NCBI RefSeq assembly: GCF_964355755.1
Contig: NC_092677.1
Location: 9,012,601 to 9,076,600, forward strand
Origin: Antedon mediterranea
Lineage: Eukaryota > Echinodermata > Crinoidea > Comatulida > Antedonidae
Length of the DNA: 64,000 bases
Direction of reading: 5' to 3'
The position numbers and the translations under genes were made by a program. The notes under the pieces are model-generated. The model ran no database searches and had not been told where the DNA came from. It worked only from the letters and a program-made list of their open reading frames with translations. Positions 40,243-52,830 of the stretch are shown one piece after another. Position 1 is the stretch's first letter; every line of letters begins with the position of its first letter.

Positions 40243-40425
40243 TCACTTGCACTGATGAAGGGCTAGTGTTGCCCGAAAGCTCTGCTAACTTTTCTGGCTG
40301 TTTACTTTATCGTTTTGATTTAGCTTTTCGCTTTTTATTTTTGTATCTCCATTGAGATCCAGCCACTGATACCCACAGCATTGTCATTTTTTTCAGTAAT
40401 TTGCCTTTGGATTTATATATATATA
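40243..40425 (+). repeat. Dispersed repeat family copy with hammerhead-like core
   Basis: From TTCCTTCACTTGCACTGATG through GCCCGAAAGC and TTTCTGGCTG to a TA-repeat tail. The sequence CTGATGA (40252-40258), a GGGC/GCCC stem and GAAA (40275-40278) resemble the catalytic core of a hammerhead ribozyme. Other copies lie at 29552-29710, 58204-58338 and 62941-63146. It is immediately followed by the 365-bp tandem duplication. Confidence 0.7.
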
Positions 40426-40541
40426 TATATAAACACATTAGGCAATGAACATTAATTCTAAACCGCCCGGTGATATACTGAAATTTAATTAATTAATTTG
40501 AGACTATAAAGATGAGGAAATCTGTGAGAATGAGAAAAAGT

Positions 40542-40613
40542 CGCCCCAACCGAGACTCGAACTCGGACCGCCTGCTTGATATGCAGATGTCCTAACCATT
40601 AGACCACTGGGGC
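40542..40613 (-). tRNA. tRNA-like gene, anticodon ATC by position, copy 1
   Basis: The 72 bases fold as a tRNA: acceptor GCCCCAG with TTGGGGC, D-arm GGTCTAATGGTTAGGAC, anticodon stem TCTGC/GCAGG with loop ATATCAA, and T-arm CCGAG-TTCGAGT-CTCGG. A T-run (ACTTTTTC) follows at once as an RNA polymerase III stop. The D-arm resembles tRNA-Glu/Gly, but the loop gives anticodon ATC (Asp codons), so the identity is doubtful. It may be a SINE promoter or a tRNA pseudogene. No intron is seen. Confidence 0.65.
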
Positions 40614-40906
40614 TTTCATGGTATTGTTCAAACTCGATTGGATAGCGACTCTTTAACATTCTCGGCGTGGTACGGCGGAACAGCACTAGTCCTCAGTTGT
40701 ACGCACACGCACCAGAGATCAAATTGATACGCCCTCATCTTTCAGTATTTTTTATTCACGAGGCGGGATCTCCGAAGAGATACTTTTATATATATAAACA
40801 CATTAGGCAATGAACATTAATTCTAAACCGCCCGGTGATATACTGAAATTTAATTAATTAATTTGAGACTATAAAGATGAGGAAATCTGTGAGAATGAGA
40901 AAAAGT

Positions 40907-40978
40907 CGCCCCAACCGAGACTCGAACTCGGACCGCCTGCTTGATATGCAGATGTCCTAACCATTAGACCACTGGGGC
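40907..40978 (-). tRNA. tRNA-like gene, anticodon ATC by position, copy 2
   Basis: Identical in sequence to the copy 365 bases upstream, including the acceptor, D-, anticodon and T-arms and the following T-run. The lack of differences fits a very recent tandem duplication. Confidence 0.65.
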
Positions 40979-41159
40979 TTTCATGGTATTGTTCAAACTC
41001 GATTGGATAGCGACTCTTTAACATTCTCGGCGTGGTACGGCGGAACAGCACTAGTCCTCAGTTGTACGCACGCGCACCAGAGATCAAATTGATACGCCCT
41101 CATCTTTCAGTATTTTTTATTCACGAGGCGGGATCTCCGAAGAGATACTTTTATATATA

Positions 41160-44100
41160 TATATATTTCCTCTATGCATAGACTAACTGTTTAGACTAAA
41201 GACTAAAACAATGACCACTAGAACAATGGCAACCAGAACAATAGCCAACAAAATAACAAATTTTACGAACGGCCTAAGTATATCTTTTCGAAAAATATGT
41301 TTTATTCGATTTAAGATATTTTTTAAAATTTTGTTCATATCTTAAAGATGCATTGTCCCTTTGTCAAATTCCAAAAAAATAAAAATGAAAAGATAGCTGT
41401 CAATCAAATAACTTTTTTTTATTTGTGTTACAGCTAGAAGTTGCACAGCAATAACCGATTAATGGTGTTCTAACACTGATTTGATTGGGAAACCGATATT
41501 TTCAAACCGATTACTAAAATTTGTAAGAAATTAGGGCTCGTTTATTCACACCCATAGTTATTTTTTCCCAGCAGAAACAGGACCTAATAATAACTAAAAG
41601 TGCCACTTACCTGGATAAACTTGTATCTCAGAAAGGGTTATGATGGCTGCTGGTGCATGAAAAATACAACTAGAGTAATATTTGCACATAAGTTTCAATA
41701 AAAATCCCAAGCGGAAAATAATAGATCTATAATAACTACCAATAAAGTTTAGTAGAATTATTGCAATGAAGCTGTTTATCTGAACCCTGGGCATTTAAAA
41801 AAAAGGTCCCTGGTATTTCTATGTATTTGACTGGTTGAATGAAGCAATAGTTTTTGGTGTACATATTCAAAAAAAATATCGAAACAAATACTGTATACAA
41901 AAGTATCTATAAGCGTAAATAAATAAAGTAATATTTGTGATAATATCCAGTAAATTCTTATTGTAATTTATTTTGATATCTATTAAACACTGTTGCTTTT
42001 AATTGTCTTTGTTTTTCTCTCGTTATCTGATCAAAAAAGTCTCCCTCTCTACATGTTTAAATTAATTTTTGTTATCAAAGCTTTGTCAAATTAAATTTGT
42101 GTTGAGATTTTCAAGAACATCCCTCTCCCTCTATCAATAGTTAGATCATTTACTGTCTGGCTTAATGATTTAGTATTGAGTGGTCTTCCAATAAACACCT
42201 GAAACATAATAGCAGGATTACAATATAACTGTTAACAGTCCACAACATTATTTGTACTTCAGTGATCATCTCAAATGCGAATATCAAATCAAATCTGCAG
42301 ACCTACTCACATTTTCATGTTAAGAAGAGATCCCTAAAACTAGTCATGTCATTTGGTATTGAGACATATTTTTCTAGACTGTCCCCAGTTGCGTACATTT
42401 CAATAGTACTTTGAACTATGCTGAGTTTTACCATTATCAGGTGAGGTAATGTGAGCACACCTGTCTTATGAATGTACTAAAGGTTTTCCCCAATTAATTT
42501 TTTTTTCATTCCACGTTTTAGTAATTTTACCTTGACATTTAGGTTTGTAACATACTTTTCTGACATTAAATAAAAAGTATATAACATCTAGCTAACCCTG
42601 CAACTCTTCCACATGGTCAAAAGAAAATTGGTTGTTTCTGATGTTCATACTAAGTGCTATCGTTTAAACTTTGTCGTCATGTGCAGTAGTACCGTAAATA
42701 GTAGTACAGCTCTTAGTGTTGGAATCGATGAAACTTGTTCTTTGTTCAGTCACTCAATTCCTAAGACACTGACTCGTGAAACGTAGTTTCTCACGAATAA
42801 GGGTCTCAGGGAGGGAGTAACATACACCGTTCAGTCGCCTTGCACTTAATAATTAATACATACTGTATTTCACTAGCAAAAGATGGGTCTAGATTGAGTC
42901 TTAGCAAAATGTATAAAGTCTAGTAAACACCACTTTAATTTACCAAACTAAACTTTGTTAGTGGAATGTTGGGTTCTGGCTTTTTTTGTTGCTCTGCATC
43001 TGTAATAGGATTCAGGATAGTAAAATGCAGCACCTAACAAGCTAGTCCAGTAGCCATTGTCAGAATGCTTAACTTTTAAAACTGAGAATCGGAAGTTCAT
43101 AAATTGTAATTATCGGTTTTATCTTTCCTGGGTTCGTTTTAACCATGGAGAAATCGTCCATGTTATAACATACTTTGGGTTTTTCCAACTTCTTTGCAAT
43201 TCACTTCCTATGAAACTACAAGAAGACTTTGTATTCATTCTTTTCTTTCCCAACGAATGAATTAATTTTTTTCTTCAGCAACATTATTTTATTTTTTAAA
43301 GACATAAAAATTCTTATGCAAGACGATGAAGAAAAGAAGTAATACAAGTCCTGTGGATTGCATGGTTTACCAAGATCTCCCTGTTATATGCCATTTGTAC
43401 AATTCAACTCCAAATGTTAGCAATCTGGACTTGACGCTCTTTCTTATAAGACACCGCTTCTGTTCTTCAAGTGTCACATATGTTTATTGCATTTTTTCTC
43501 AGAAGTTCCCTGTTATTTGCATAATTCATATTCTAACTCCTTTTCTTTTATAAATGGGACATCTTTAAAAATGTTTAGTTGACAGTCTTGACATGCAAAT
43601 TCTTGATCTGTTGATTGCATTGTTGCATGTTCTATGCTGTTTGGTAGAATTTACACATTTCATATAATTCATAAAACTCCTGTCCTTTTCTCTCATCTAG
43701 GAAAATTTAATTCCAGATTAGACCATACTTCATAAGATGAAGGACCTTTCACACTAAAATTCGAAAAACTATCTCTTTCAATCCGGATGTTATATTTAAC
43801 CAATCTTTGTACTTTGTTCATCTATCAGTGAAGTGTTGACATAAGCACGTCACATGGAAAGTTAGCACGCTGTATAGTTATCGCCTGCTAGGATATTACT
43901 GAACTATACAACCTACTACCTCACCATGTAATGTACATACCGTATACTGTACTGTTATATACTGTAAACGTGTATTGTAGAATATCGTATTTCTATAATT
44001 AATTAGAAGCACTTTTATAAAACAGCATATTGATCCAAAAATAACTGTCTGCTAAATATATCTATGACATTGGTTCGGCAAATAAAAAAAAATAGAAATT
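41160..44100. other. Non-coding stretch
   Basis: AT-rich DNA without a supported gene. One possible 39-base - strand microexon at 41611-41649 (IITLSEIQVYP before a gtaagt donor) is discussed as a finding. Open frames at 43057-43260 and 43326-43553 show no domain. Confidence 0.45.
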
Positions 44101-44104
44101 TCTT

Positions 44105-45372
44105 TCACTTTGTGTTGGTTCGCTAACAATTAGAAAATACTGGGTAGTAGCATCACCGTGTTGGGTCACCAATTCCACAATAATAGAAAATACTTGACTG
44201 TAGCACCACCTTGTTGGTTCACCAATAATTAGAAAATACTTGTCTGTAGCACCAGCATGTTGGTCCACCAATTCACCAATAATTAGAAAATACTTGACTG
44301 TAGCACCACCATGTTTAGGTCCACCAATTCCACAATAACAGAAAATACTTGACTGTAGCACCACCTTGTTGGTTCACCAATAATTAGAAAATACTTGTCT
44401 GTAGCACCAGCATGTTGGTTCACCAATTCACCAATAATTAGAAAATACTTGTCTGTAGCACCACCATATTGGTTCACCAATTCACCAATAATTAGAAAAT
44501 ACTTGTCTGTAGCACCACCATATTGGTCCACCAATTCACCAATAATTAGAAAATACTTGTCTGTAGCACCACCATGTTTAGGTCCACCAATTCACCAATA
44601 ATTAGAAAATACTTGTTTGTAGCACCGCCGTTGTTGGTCCACCAATTCACCAATAATTAAAAAATACTTGTCTGTAGCACCAGCATGTTGGTCCACCAAT
44701 TCACCAACAATTAAAAAATACTTGTCTGTAGCACCAGCATGTTGGTTCACCAATTCACCAATAATTAGAAAATACTTGTCTGTAGCACCACCATATTGGT
44801 CCACCAATTCACCAATAATTAGAAAATACTTGTCTGTAGCACCAGCTTGTTGGTTCACCAATTCACCAACAATTAGAAAATACTTGTCTGTAGCACCAGC
44901 ATGTTGGTTCACCAATTCACCAATAATTAGAAAATACTTGTCTGTAGCACCACCATATTGGTCCACCAATTCCACAATAATTAGAAAATACTTGTCTGTA
45001 GCACCAGCATGTTGGTTCACCAATTCACCAATAATTAAAAAATACTTGTCTGTAGCACCACCATATTGGTCCACCAATTCACCAATAATTAAAAAATACT
45101 TGTCTGTAGCACCACCGTTGTTGGTCCACCAATTCACCAATAATTAGAAAATACTTGTCTGTAGCACCACCGTTGTTGGTCCACCAATTCACCAATAATT
45201 AGAAAATACTTGTCTGTAGCTCCAGCATGTTGGTTCACCAATTCACCAATAATTAGAAAATACTTGTCTGTAGCACCAGCATGTTTAGGTTCACCAATAA
45301 TTAGAAAATACTTGTTTGTAGCACCACCGTTGTTGGTTCCAAAATTCACTGATAATTAGAAAATACTGGTTT
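44105..45372. repeat. 54-bp minisatellite, about 22 units
   Basis: The unit reads CACCAATTCACCAATAATTA, then GAAAATACTTGTCTGTAGCA and CCACCATATTGGTC. Variants swap CATATTGGTCC, GCATGTTGGTTC and CGTTGTTGGTCC. The unit is 18 codons long, so frames stay open on both strands (SVAPPYWSTNSPIIRKYL on +, GGATDKYFLIIGELVDQY on -). There is no start, splice or domain evidence for a protein. Some units lack the second CACCAAT word and are shorter. Confidence 0.95.
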
Positions 45373-46738
45373 AACAATATAAATAATTATAAATGCCTAA
45401 TTGCTTGTGTAACACCAACAATTCACCTATTAATAAGAATATCAACAAATTTTCCTTGTAACATGTTAATCTGCAGTTGTCTGTGTGCAGCATATGGTTT
45501 AACTAATCCAATAATTTAACGCTAAACTGTTCTTCTATCACATGAACAGGTCTGACAGTGAGGCAGCAACTAATGAATCTTCATTACATCTTGTGCTTTA
45601 TTTCTAAATAGCTGATTCTTCCGGCAGAATTGACGACTCTAAAATAGGAATAAAATTGATGACGTTAATTAAATATCATAGAAGCTTCCACCAAAAATAT
45701 TTTATATTCAGTAAATTATATATATTCTGCTTATTAAATATTAATTAAATATGGTGAGTGGATATCTTTTCTAAAAAGTCCATATCAGGAATACCAGCTT
45801 AGGGGGCCTAATTTAACAAAACCAGATCTGCAGTCGTTGGACATCTTTTCTAAAAAGTCCATATAAGAAATACCAGGTTAGGGGCCTCATTTAACAAAAT
45901 CAGATCTGCAGTTTTTGGACAGCTTGTTTGAAAAGTCTATATAAGGAATACCAGGTTAGGGGCCTCATTTAACAAAACTAGATCTATGTGACAGCCTGCG
46001 GTTTCCAAGGTTTCTGTACAATCTTGAAAATATTCATTAATAGAATTAAAATATGGAAAATGCAAAAAAGAAATGACAGCAACTCACTCAATGAATGTTC
46101 TCATACATACCATTTAACACAGCACTTGCAAATAGAGTCTAAAGGGATGATCAATTTTAAAATTATAAATTCATTTAAAGGTATTGGACGTTTAATCCAA
46201 GGTAGATATCTGCAAAAAAATTTGTTTGCGGCCCAGACAGTTGAATATGAGCCACTCTTGGCACGGAAGACAGAATATCGATCGGCTGATTATTAAGAGC
46301 ACTCAATGCTATCGTCTGCTCCTGTAGTCTAATGCTATCGTCTGCTGTTACAAGACAGGTTTGAGCTGAATACAGGTATGATAAACAGTCTAGTGATATC
46401 ATGCGGAACATAAAATCAAAAGTCAATTTGCTGAAGACTAAAGCCAGACATTCATATGAATATGTAAATGTAAGAAAATCAGCTGGTTTAGAACACGGCA
46501 TTGCATATTATGAGCATATTCTATTGATGTCTATTCGTTAAGAAATAAAAATCATAAATTATTTATTAAAAGAGAAAAATGTAATCAATTTAAGATCAAA
46601 GGTGAAAAATAAGAGATGTACTATTATACGATAAAAATAAATTTAAAACAAAGTTGGTAATGGAAATAGTCATAATTACGAAATTCAGAAATATTGATGA
46701 TGTAATTTGTGAAGTAGATAATTTACAGTCCTACACGA
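45373..46738. other. Non-coding stretch with a 77-bp triplicate
   Basis: Besides the tandem triplicate at 45758-45985 no feature could be supported. A - strand open frame at 46175-46501 has no recognised domain. Confidence 0.4.
45758..45985. repeat. Tandem triplicate, unit about 77 bp
   Basis: Three units each carry TTTTCTAAAAAGTCCATAT (or a variant), GGAATACCAGGTTAGGGGCC and TTTAACAAAA, then AGATCT. The first unit differs most. Confidence 0.85.
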
Positions 46739-47300
46739 CAAGAGTGTCAAAGTGGTATACCACAAAAGTGCCAAAGTGGTACACCACAAAAGTGCCAAAG
46801 TGGTACACCACAAAAGTGTCACAATGCTACACCAGAAGAGTGTCAGAATGCTACACCAGAAGAGTGTCAGAATGCTACACCAGAAGAGTGTCAGAATGCT
46901 ACAGCACAAGAGTGTCACAGTGCTACACCACAAAAGTGTCGCAATGATACACCACAAGTGAGATACAATGCTACACCATAGAGTGTCAGAATGCTATACC
47001 ACAAGAGTGTCACAATGCTATACCACAAGAGTGTCACAGTGCTACACCACAAGAGTATCACAAGGCTATAACATAATATTTATAAAGTGCTACACCACAA
47101 GAGTGTCACAATGCTATACCACAAGAGTGTCACAATGCTACACCACAAGAGTGTCACAGTGGTACACCACAACAGTGTCGCAATGATACACCACAAGTGA
47201 GTTACAATGATACACCACAAGTGAGTTACAATGATACACCACAAGAGTGTTACAACAGAAGAGTGTCACAGTTCTATAACACAAGTGTTACAGTTCTACA
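46739..47300. repeat. 24-bp minisatellite, about 22 units
   Basis: The unit AGTGTCACAATGCTACACCA plus CAAG is repeated, interrupted once near 47066-47090. Variants alternate CACAAAAGTGCCAAAGTGGT, CAGAAGAGTGTCAGAATG and CACAAGAGTGTCACAATG. The unit is eight codons, giving open frames on both strands (VSQCYTTR on +), without other evidence of a protein. Confidence 0.95.
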
Positions 47301-50300
47301 TACATACAGCAGTGTGTTATTCACATATTGATTTAGCTACAAATATCCACCATGGTCTATGCGATTTAAAATAAGCCTAAAAATGTTTCTATAAAGTGCA
47401 ATGGTACGATAAAAGACCAAAGGGTTCATGGGTCAAATCATAAACTTGCAAAAAAGGAAATCCAGACAGATTGTTTAACACAAAGAATGTTAAAATCTAT
47501 TGTGAAGCCAGACAAAAATAATTAATGCGAAGAGACATAAACTATTAATGCGATAGTATAATAGACAATTAGCTAATTTATGATATATTCTACTTGACAT
47601 GATTAAAAAGATTAATTATATTTATGTGAAAAAATATATATAATAATATATATTCTAACAATTTCTTTGTCAGTGAAATTACAATATATATTTATACAGT
47701 ATATAGGAGCATGGAATAATTATCCATTTAAACTGTTTATTATAATAAACAAGAAGCCGTAAATTTAAATAGTCTGCAACTAATCAAAGGACAAAAGGTT
47801 AGATGGCGATTGACAAATGAACGAAATGTAGAAACACGCTTGCTTCGTATGTACCTGTCAAGATTACTTTATTTTCCTAATAGGAGAAAGAGTAGATCCA
47901 CGATTACCCACTCAGTACATCTTTTATCAATGTGAACTTGACCTTTTGACCCCACAACACTAAAGGTCAGCACAAATTATTCAAAAAACACTCAAAGGCA
48001 ATATCTATGTGCTGCTTTGAATTGTTGATTGCAAGAAACAAGTTTATATAATAACTCTATATTGATTAGTTATATTTTGTCCAATTACAAAGCACTTATG
48101 TTAACCTTTGACATATTATACAATTCTTAACAATTAATATTTGAATTTTCGTTTTATTCTTGTAATAAACGTGAAGATATACAATAATTACTGCCATTTA
48201 TGATGTGTCTTTTTCTCTGATGATCAAAACAAACCATTCTCAGTGAGAATTATTAATATTAATGATGATTTAAGTTTTTGAAAATTAAATAAATTAAAAT
48301 GGTATATGAAAACACTGATTTATCTAAAATAATTCAATCAACTCGTTCAATTAAATTAAAATTATTTGATTGATAAGTTGTGAGAATCAAAGACAAAAGA
48401 AAAATTAATTTACACTTATTGGTATCCAAAAATAACTCAAGTTCAAAGCCAAAAGTAATTTTAGCTTTGTGTTGCTAAATTTGTCTAAAACAAATATGTA
48501 CATTACCTTAAAATAAAAATTATTTTATCATACACGCCCGATGAACAAATTGATGGGTTTAATATAGGTCTTGTTATAAACCGAGATACGCTAATGTAAA
48601 TAATTTAAATCAACGAACTGGCAAAAAATGTATATAGCTCTGGCACTTTACAATTGTCAATTTTCTTTTCTATCTTTTTCTGTTATTTTTCTCTTCACTT
48701 TTTTTGCATGTAGGAATTAGAGCAAAAACAACAATAAAACATTAACACCAGTTCACACACATAGTCCTTGATAAAACGATAAATAAATTGTGCAGTTTGT
48801 ACTAGTAATATTACATGTATGCTAGAAAAAATATTTCAAAAGTGTATCAAGGTACAGAACTGAAATGTTCAAATTCCTGGGAACAAAGACAAACGACAGA
48901 GCAGGGAGGTGGCCTCTCTACACAGAGCGTGGAATAATTCCCCCAATTTATTACTTGCCTGGTCTGGCACATGGTAATGACATAGTACATGTGCGTTAAA
49001 ACCAACATTTTAATCCACTGTGTGGTATAAAAATCCTTTTTTAGGACATCAAACATTTGAAAAATGTGTATAAATGGTTTTCAAATTACTTGGACCAAAG
49101 AAGACTATAAAATCAATGCGGCGAATCCTAGGTGGGGCGAGGGGCGATTGCAAAAAGCAAAAGACAGGAATTACATTAAGTTAAGCACTTCCTTTCACAA
49201 TTGTTATATATTTCAAAATCCTGGATTCGCCACAGCCAAATGCATAACATTTTCTTATGCCAATGGACACAGAAAGAATGGAGTAGTTAAACTTCACTTT
49301 TAAAAGATAACGATAGGGAAATCGACTTCCGTGTACACTGTACACATTTCTGATACGTGAAATATCATGAACTAGGTGTAAACTGGGTTAATGCTGGATG
49401 AAAGCAAATAGGTACGCTTCAGTAAGTCTATTGTATCAGGTGAAATCAAACAAAACACAAATTGGGTTCAAACCAGGATATTCTCATTTGCCGTGAAATT
49501 TTGCAGACGGGTCTATTATTCTTGGCTGTAATGCAACAACGGTAATTTGCGCATGCGCACCAACAATGCTTGATGCAAAACGTTAATCAAGATTTGAAAA
49601 TATAGTAAAACAGTCCATTTAAATCAGACACAAGATTGAATTGGGCGAGAGACACCACAATTATACGATACAAATCGAAATACGATATTATTTATTGTAA
49701 TTTTAACAACAAGGTACAAATGAAATTATTATGGCCTCCAATCGGTATAGCACATACTCATTAAAATCTATTATGCGCCTAAGTACCTGAAAAAGTTATT
49801 GGTATATTACTATGGAATGGAAAACAGGTAAAAAGCAATGAAAATTAAGTGCAAATTTTATTTAATAAAATAATGCAGTATAATTATTTTTCTCAATAAA
49901 CATGCGCTGCTTGGTACAACCGTGTACCACCACAACCTCACTGAATTTGGGTAAAAACTCATCAGGCTAATACGCAACTCTCCATTTTCAGATCACATCT
50001 GCCTTCTACATAAAATGGATCAATTCTTTATTTCTAATATAAAATTGCTCCTGTCGCTACTATTTATAGTATATTGTTACTTTTGTTATGCTAATTACAG
50101 TGTTCTCTCTTGCATATACTGTTGTTGCATTTAAATATTACATAACAATATTATCACAGTGGATTTGCTTTCGAAATACCTGTCTGATACATAATGAATG
50201 TCTGTCTGCTTTTTGTAATGAATAATACAGAAAAAAAACAGTTGAAATCAAATTGTCATGAGATTGATTGAGTAGAATTGTATATAATAAATCATATAAA

Positions 50301-50340
50301 TATCACAGCCAATCATCAAAACATGCTCATTTGGGAAACA
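47301..50340. other. Non-coding stretch
   Basis: AT-rich DNA. Open frames at 48847-49056 (-) and 49064-49303 (+) have no recognisable domain or convincing splice sites. Nothing else was supported. Confidence 0.4.
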
Positions 50341-50347
50341 TGATTAG

Positions 50348-50485
50348 TCGTATGGAGCACGGCTCGTACGGAGCACGGCTTGTACGGAGCACGCCTCGTA
50401 CGGAGCACGGCTCGTACGGTGCACAGCTCTTAAGGAGCACGGCTCGTACGGAGCACGGCTCGTACGGTGCACAGCTCTTAAGGAG
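50348..50485. repeat. 16-bp minisatellite with 48-bp higher-order pattern
   Basis: The unit GGAGCACGGCTCGTAC repeats with variants GGTGCACAGCTCTTAA. Two 48-base blocks of three units each are nearly identical. Looser copies (GGAGCATAACTCATAT and others) run on to about 50540. Confidence 0.85.
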
Positions 50486-50540
50486 CATAACTCATATGGA
50501 GAATACCCAGTACGAAGCATAGCTCATACAGAGCTAAGTC

Positions 50541-52584
50541 GTATGGAGAATAGCTTGTTGGCAACATGTACCTGACATGTGGCATAGCTCATTTAGCTTA
50601 TATCTGACATAGCTAGTATTGGGCATACAGTACCTCTTTTTTAGGAGCCATATGTTTGAGAACTAAACTGTAAAAACATTCCATCCCTGATTATACTGAC
50701 TTTCAAAACTTGTATGTGTTTGTTTGTTGTGTCGTTGTCAAACAATTACAAATTATTGAATAAAATAGATAAGGTCCTTTCTTTAATTGCATAGAATATA
50801 CTATAGTATGGTTGAGACCCTCCACTTCTTGCCAAAACAAACAAACATTTTCATCCGTATGGAACAAGAAATTCCTAGTAAAACCAAGACGAAGTTACAT
50901 AGCAGAAAAACAAGAAACATTTGCAGGTAATTTATTGACCAGTAAAAAGTTCTCCATTGCACTTGCTATTAGTAGCGCGTAGCATATACTCTACACTCAA
51001 CCTTTTTAAACAAATGAAATAAAATGCGAATACTTCCACCGTGACCTTTCTTCACCTTAAAGTGAAAGATGTGAACAATACGAGTGTTTGCACGTATGTA
51101 CGGTAATTATAATAAACATTCAAAAGGATAGATATTTGTCAACCTTAAAGGATATAAAGATATATGGTACAGCAATATACTGTACTCTGTCATAGGTATA
51201 CACTCTTTTATTTGTATTACAAAAAGTTTTTTTCTAAAATGGTTATTTAATATTGAGTATGATGAAGGGCTATGCCTGGGTTGCCCGAAATTTGTGGTAG
51301 AAAGAGCACAGTGTTAGGTAATGATTTCAAACTGAATGTTGACTATATAGTATTTGCAAGGCTCAGAGCTAGCCAATAGCAGGCTTACCCGCTCGGCCAT
51401 GGCCACTCTCACATGCTAGATAGATTACGAAATTTGTGAAAGAATGGAGAATGGATAAATGAATATTTTAAACCTATATCTTAAACCCAATGAAAACCAA
51501 TATTTATCTAGAACATAAAAAGATTTGCGATACCAAACAAAACAGGATTGCTCAAATAGCCATGTACCACGATGAAAGTGACCTATGACCTTTACCCAGA
51601 GCTCTGACCTTGCGACCTATGTCATGAAGCACAAGTTCGGACCTACGGGTTAAAGTCAAAGGGCAAGCAGTATGTACCAGATCATCTCCCTTATTGAGGT
51701 TTATCCGGGGCCCGTTGGTGCATCATGCAACAATACTAGTAAATACCAATCAACCTTGCATTAATAGAAAAGTGATTCCCAAATTTGTTTTACAATACAT
51801 ACAAAGATAACACATTTATAAATTAATTAAAATTTCCTAAAATAAATTGGAAGGCAGAAAATACAACCAAAAAATTGGGAGAGCAATGTACATTACAAAC
51901 GTCTTTCACAGTTGATACTTATCTTGAACAAACGATTTTAATTTTCGCAATAACCGTGAATACAATAATAGGCCAATCAGCATATAGATATAATGATCAG
52001 TGTAAATCAAATATAGGCCCTACTCCAAATTTCATAAGATTTATTAATAGGCTGAGCCACAAGGACTATGGAATCATAATGTTTTTAAAAAAAACATATA
52101 TTCGGAACTTACCAATAACACATGCATACAAATCATCTTGACCTATTAAATTTTGGAATCATTTTGAAAGTGGCCACTATTTGTACAGTCAAACTATCCC
52201 AATCACTTGCCTGATAACCGGCAACAAATAAGGGTCAACCACCGATCGTTTTTACCGGTCCAATAAATTTGGCCCGAGAAGGCACATTAAAATATGCTAC
52301 ACATATGAGAAACACATGCTTGACTCATTTCAAATACGGGGAATTAGTTCAACCCAAGGGCCGAACAGTTAAAATTTTGGTACATGAATAATTATACCTA
52401 GATTAAAAAAAACTTGACCTTTTAGTACATAATGGTTTTATGTAAATTTGAGAAGATTTATGGGTCACATGTAAATCCCTGATATTTATAATAGAATTCA
52501 ATATTGCAAACTTATGAGAACATTCAAATCTAATGTCCAAAACGAAAAGATACGAAAAAGAGGAAGGACAGTACGCATTCTATT
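50541..52584. other. Non-coding stretch with retroposon fragments
   Basis: At 51260-51290 a TGATGAAGGGC..GCCCGAAA fragment resembles the hammerhead-like family. At 51370-51415 the - strand reads GTGGCCATGGCCGAGCGGGT, a tRNA-Leu/Ser-like 5' half with an A box, probably from a SINE. No gene was supported. Confidence 0.4.
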
Positions 52585-52830
52585 CTATTCAGGTTTTTAT
52601 ATGGCGCCCTACAAAGAACAGAGCGCCTAACATTACTTAGTTATTAATTAAAAAGAAAAGTTTTAAGTTGACGTTTAAATAGAGGTGCTGAATTCGCTCC
52701 TCTCAAATCAACAGGTAGTGTGTTCCAGATCCGCTGAGCGCCGACAGAAAAAGCATTGTCACCAGCTTTCTGATTAAATCGTGACATCATGACAGTACGC
52801 CAAGGCTTATTAGAATGTACTAAGCATTGT
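52585..52830 (-). repeat. SINE/LINE-tail-like repeat, - strand
   Basis: Read on the - strand it ends GGGCGCCATATAAAAACCTG, the same type of tail as the (ATT)n repeats at 20.9 and 21.5 kb. It also contains GAGGAGCGAATTCAGCACCT. Limits are approximate. Confidence 0.4.

Larger units (their letters stand above)
40427..41156. repeat. 365-bp tandem duplication carrying tRNA-like genes
   Basis: Two head-to-tail units (about 40427-40791 and 40792-41156) are almost identical; I noticed one base difference (CACACGCACC versus CACGCGCACC). Each has a TA-rich edge, a tRNA-like gene on the - strand, and GAGGCGGGATCTCCGAAGAG near its end. The near identity suggests a recent duplication or homogenisation. 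Confidence 0.9.

Noticed and set aside
40504-40686. A 60-residue protein on the - strand, repeated at 40869-41051
   Set aside because: The frame runs through the tRNA-like gene and its flanks, and the duplication explains the identical second copy.
44592-45140. A 182-residue repeat protein on the - strand
   Set aside because: It is fully explained by a stop-free 54-bp unit. The opposite strand is equally open and there is no splice or domain evidence.
44105-47300. CRISPR-like arrays
   Set aside because: Units are contiguous and variable with no unique spacers, and the DNA is eukaryotic; these are minisatellites.
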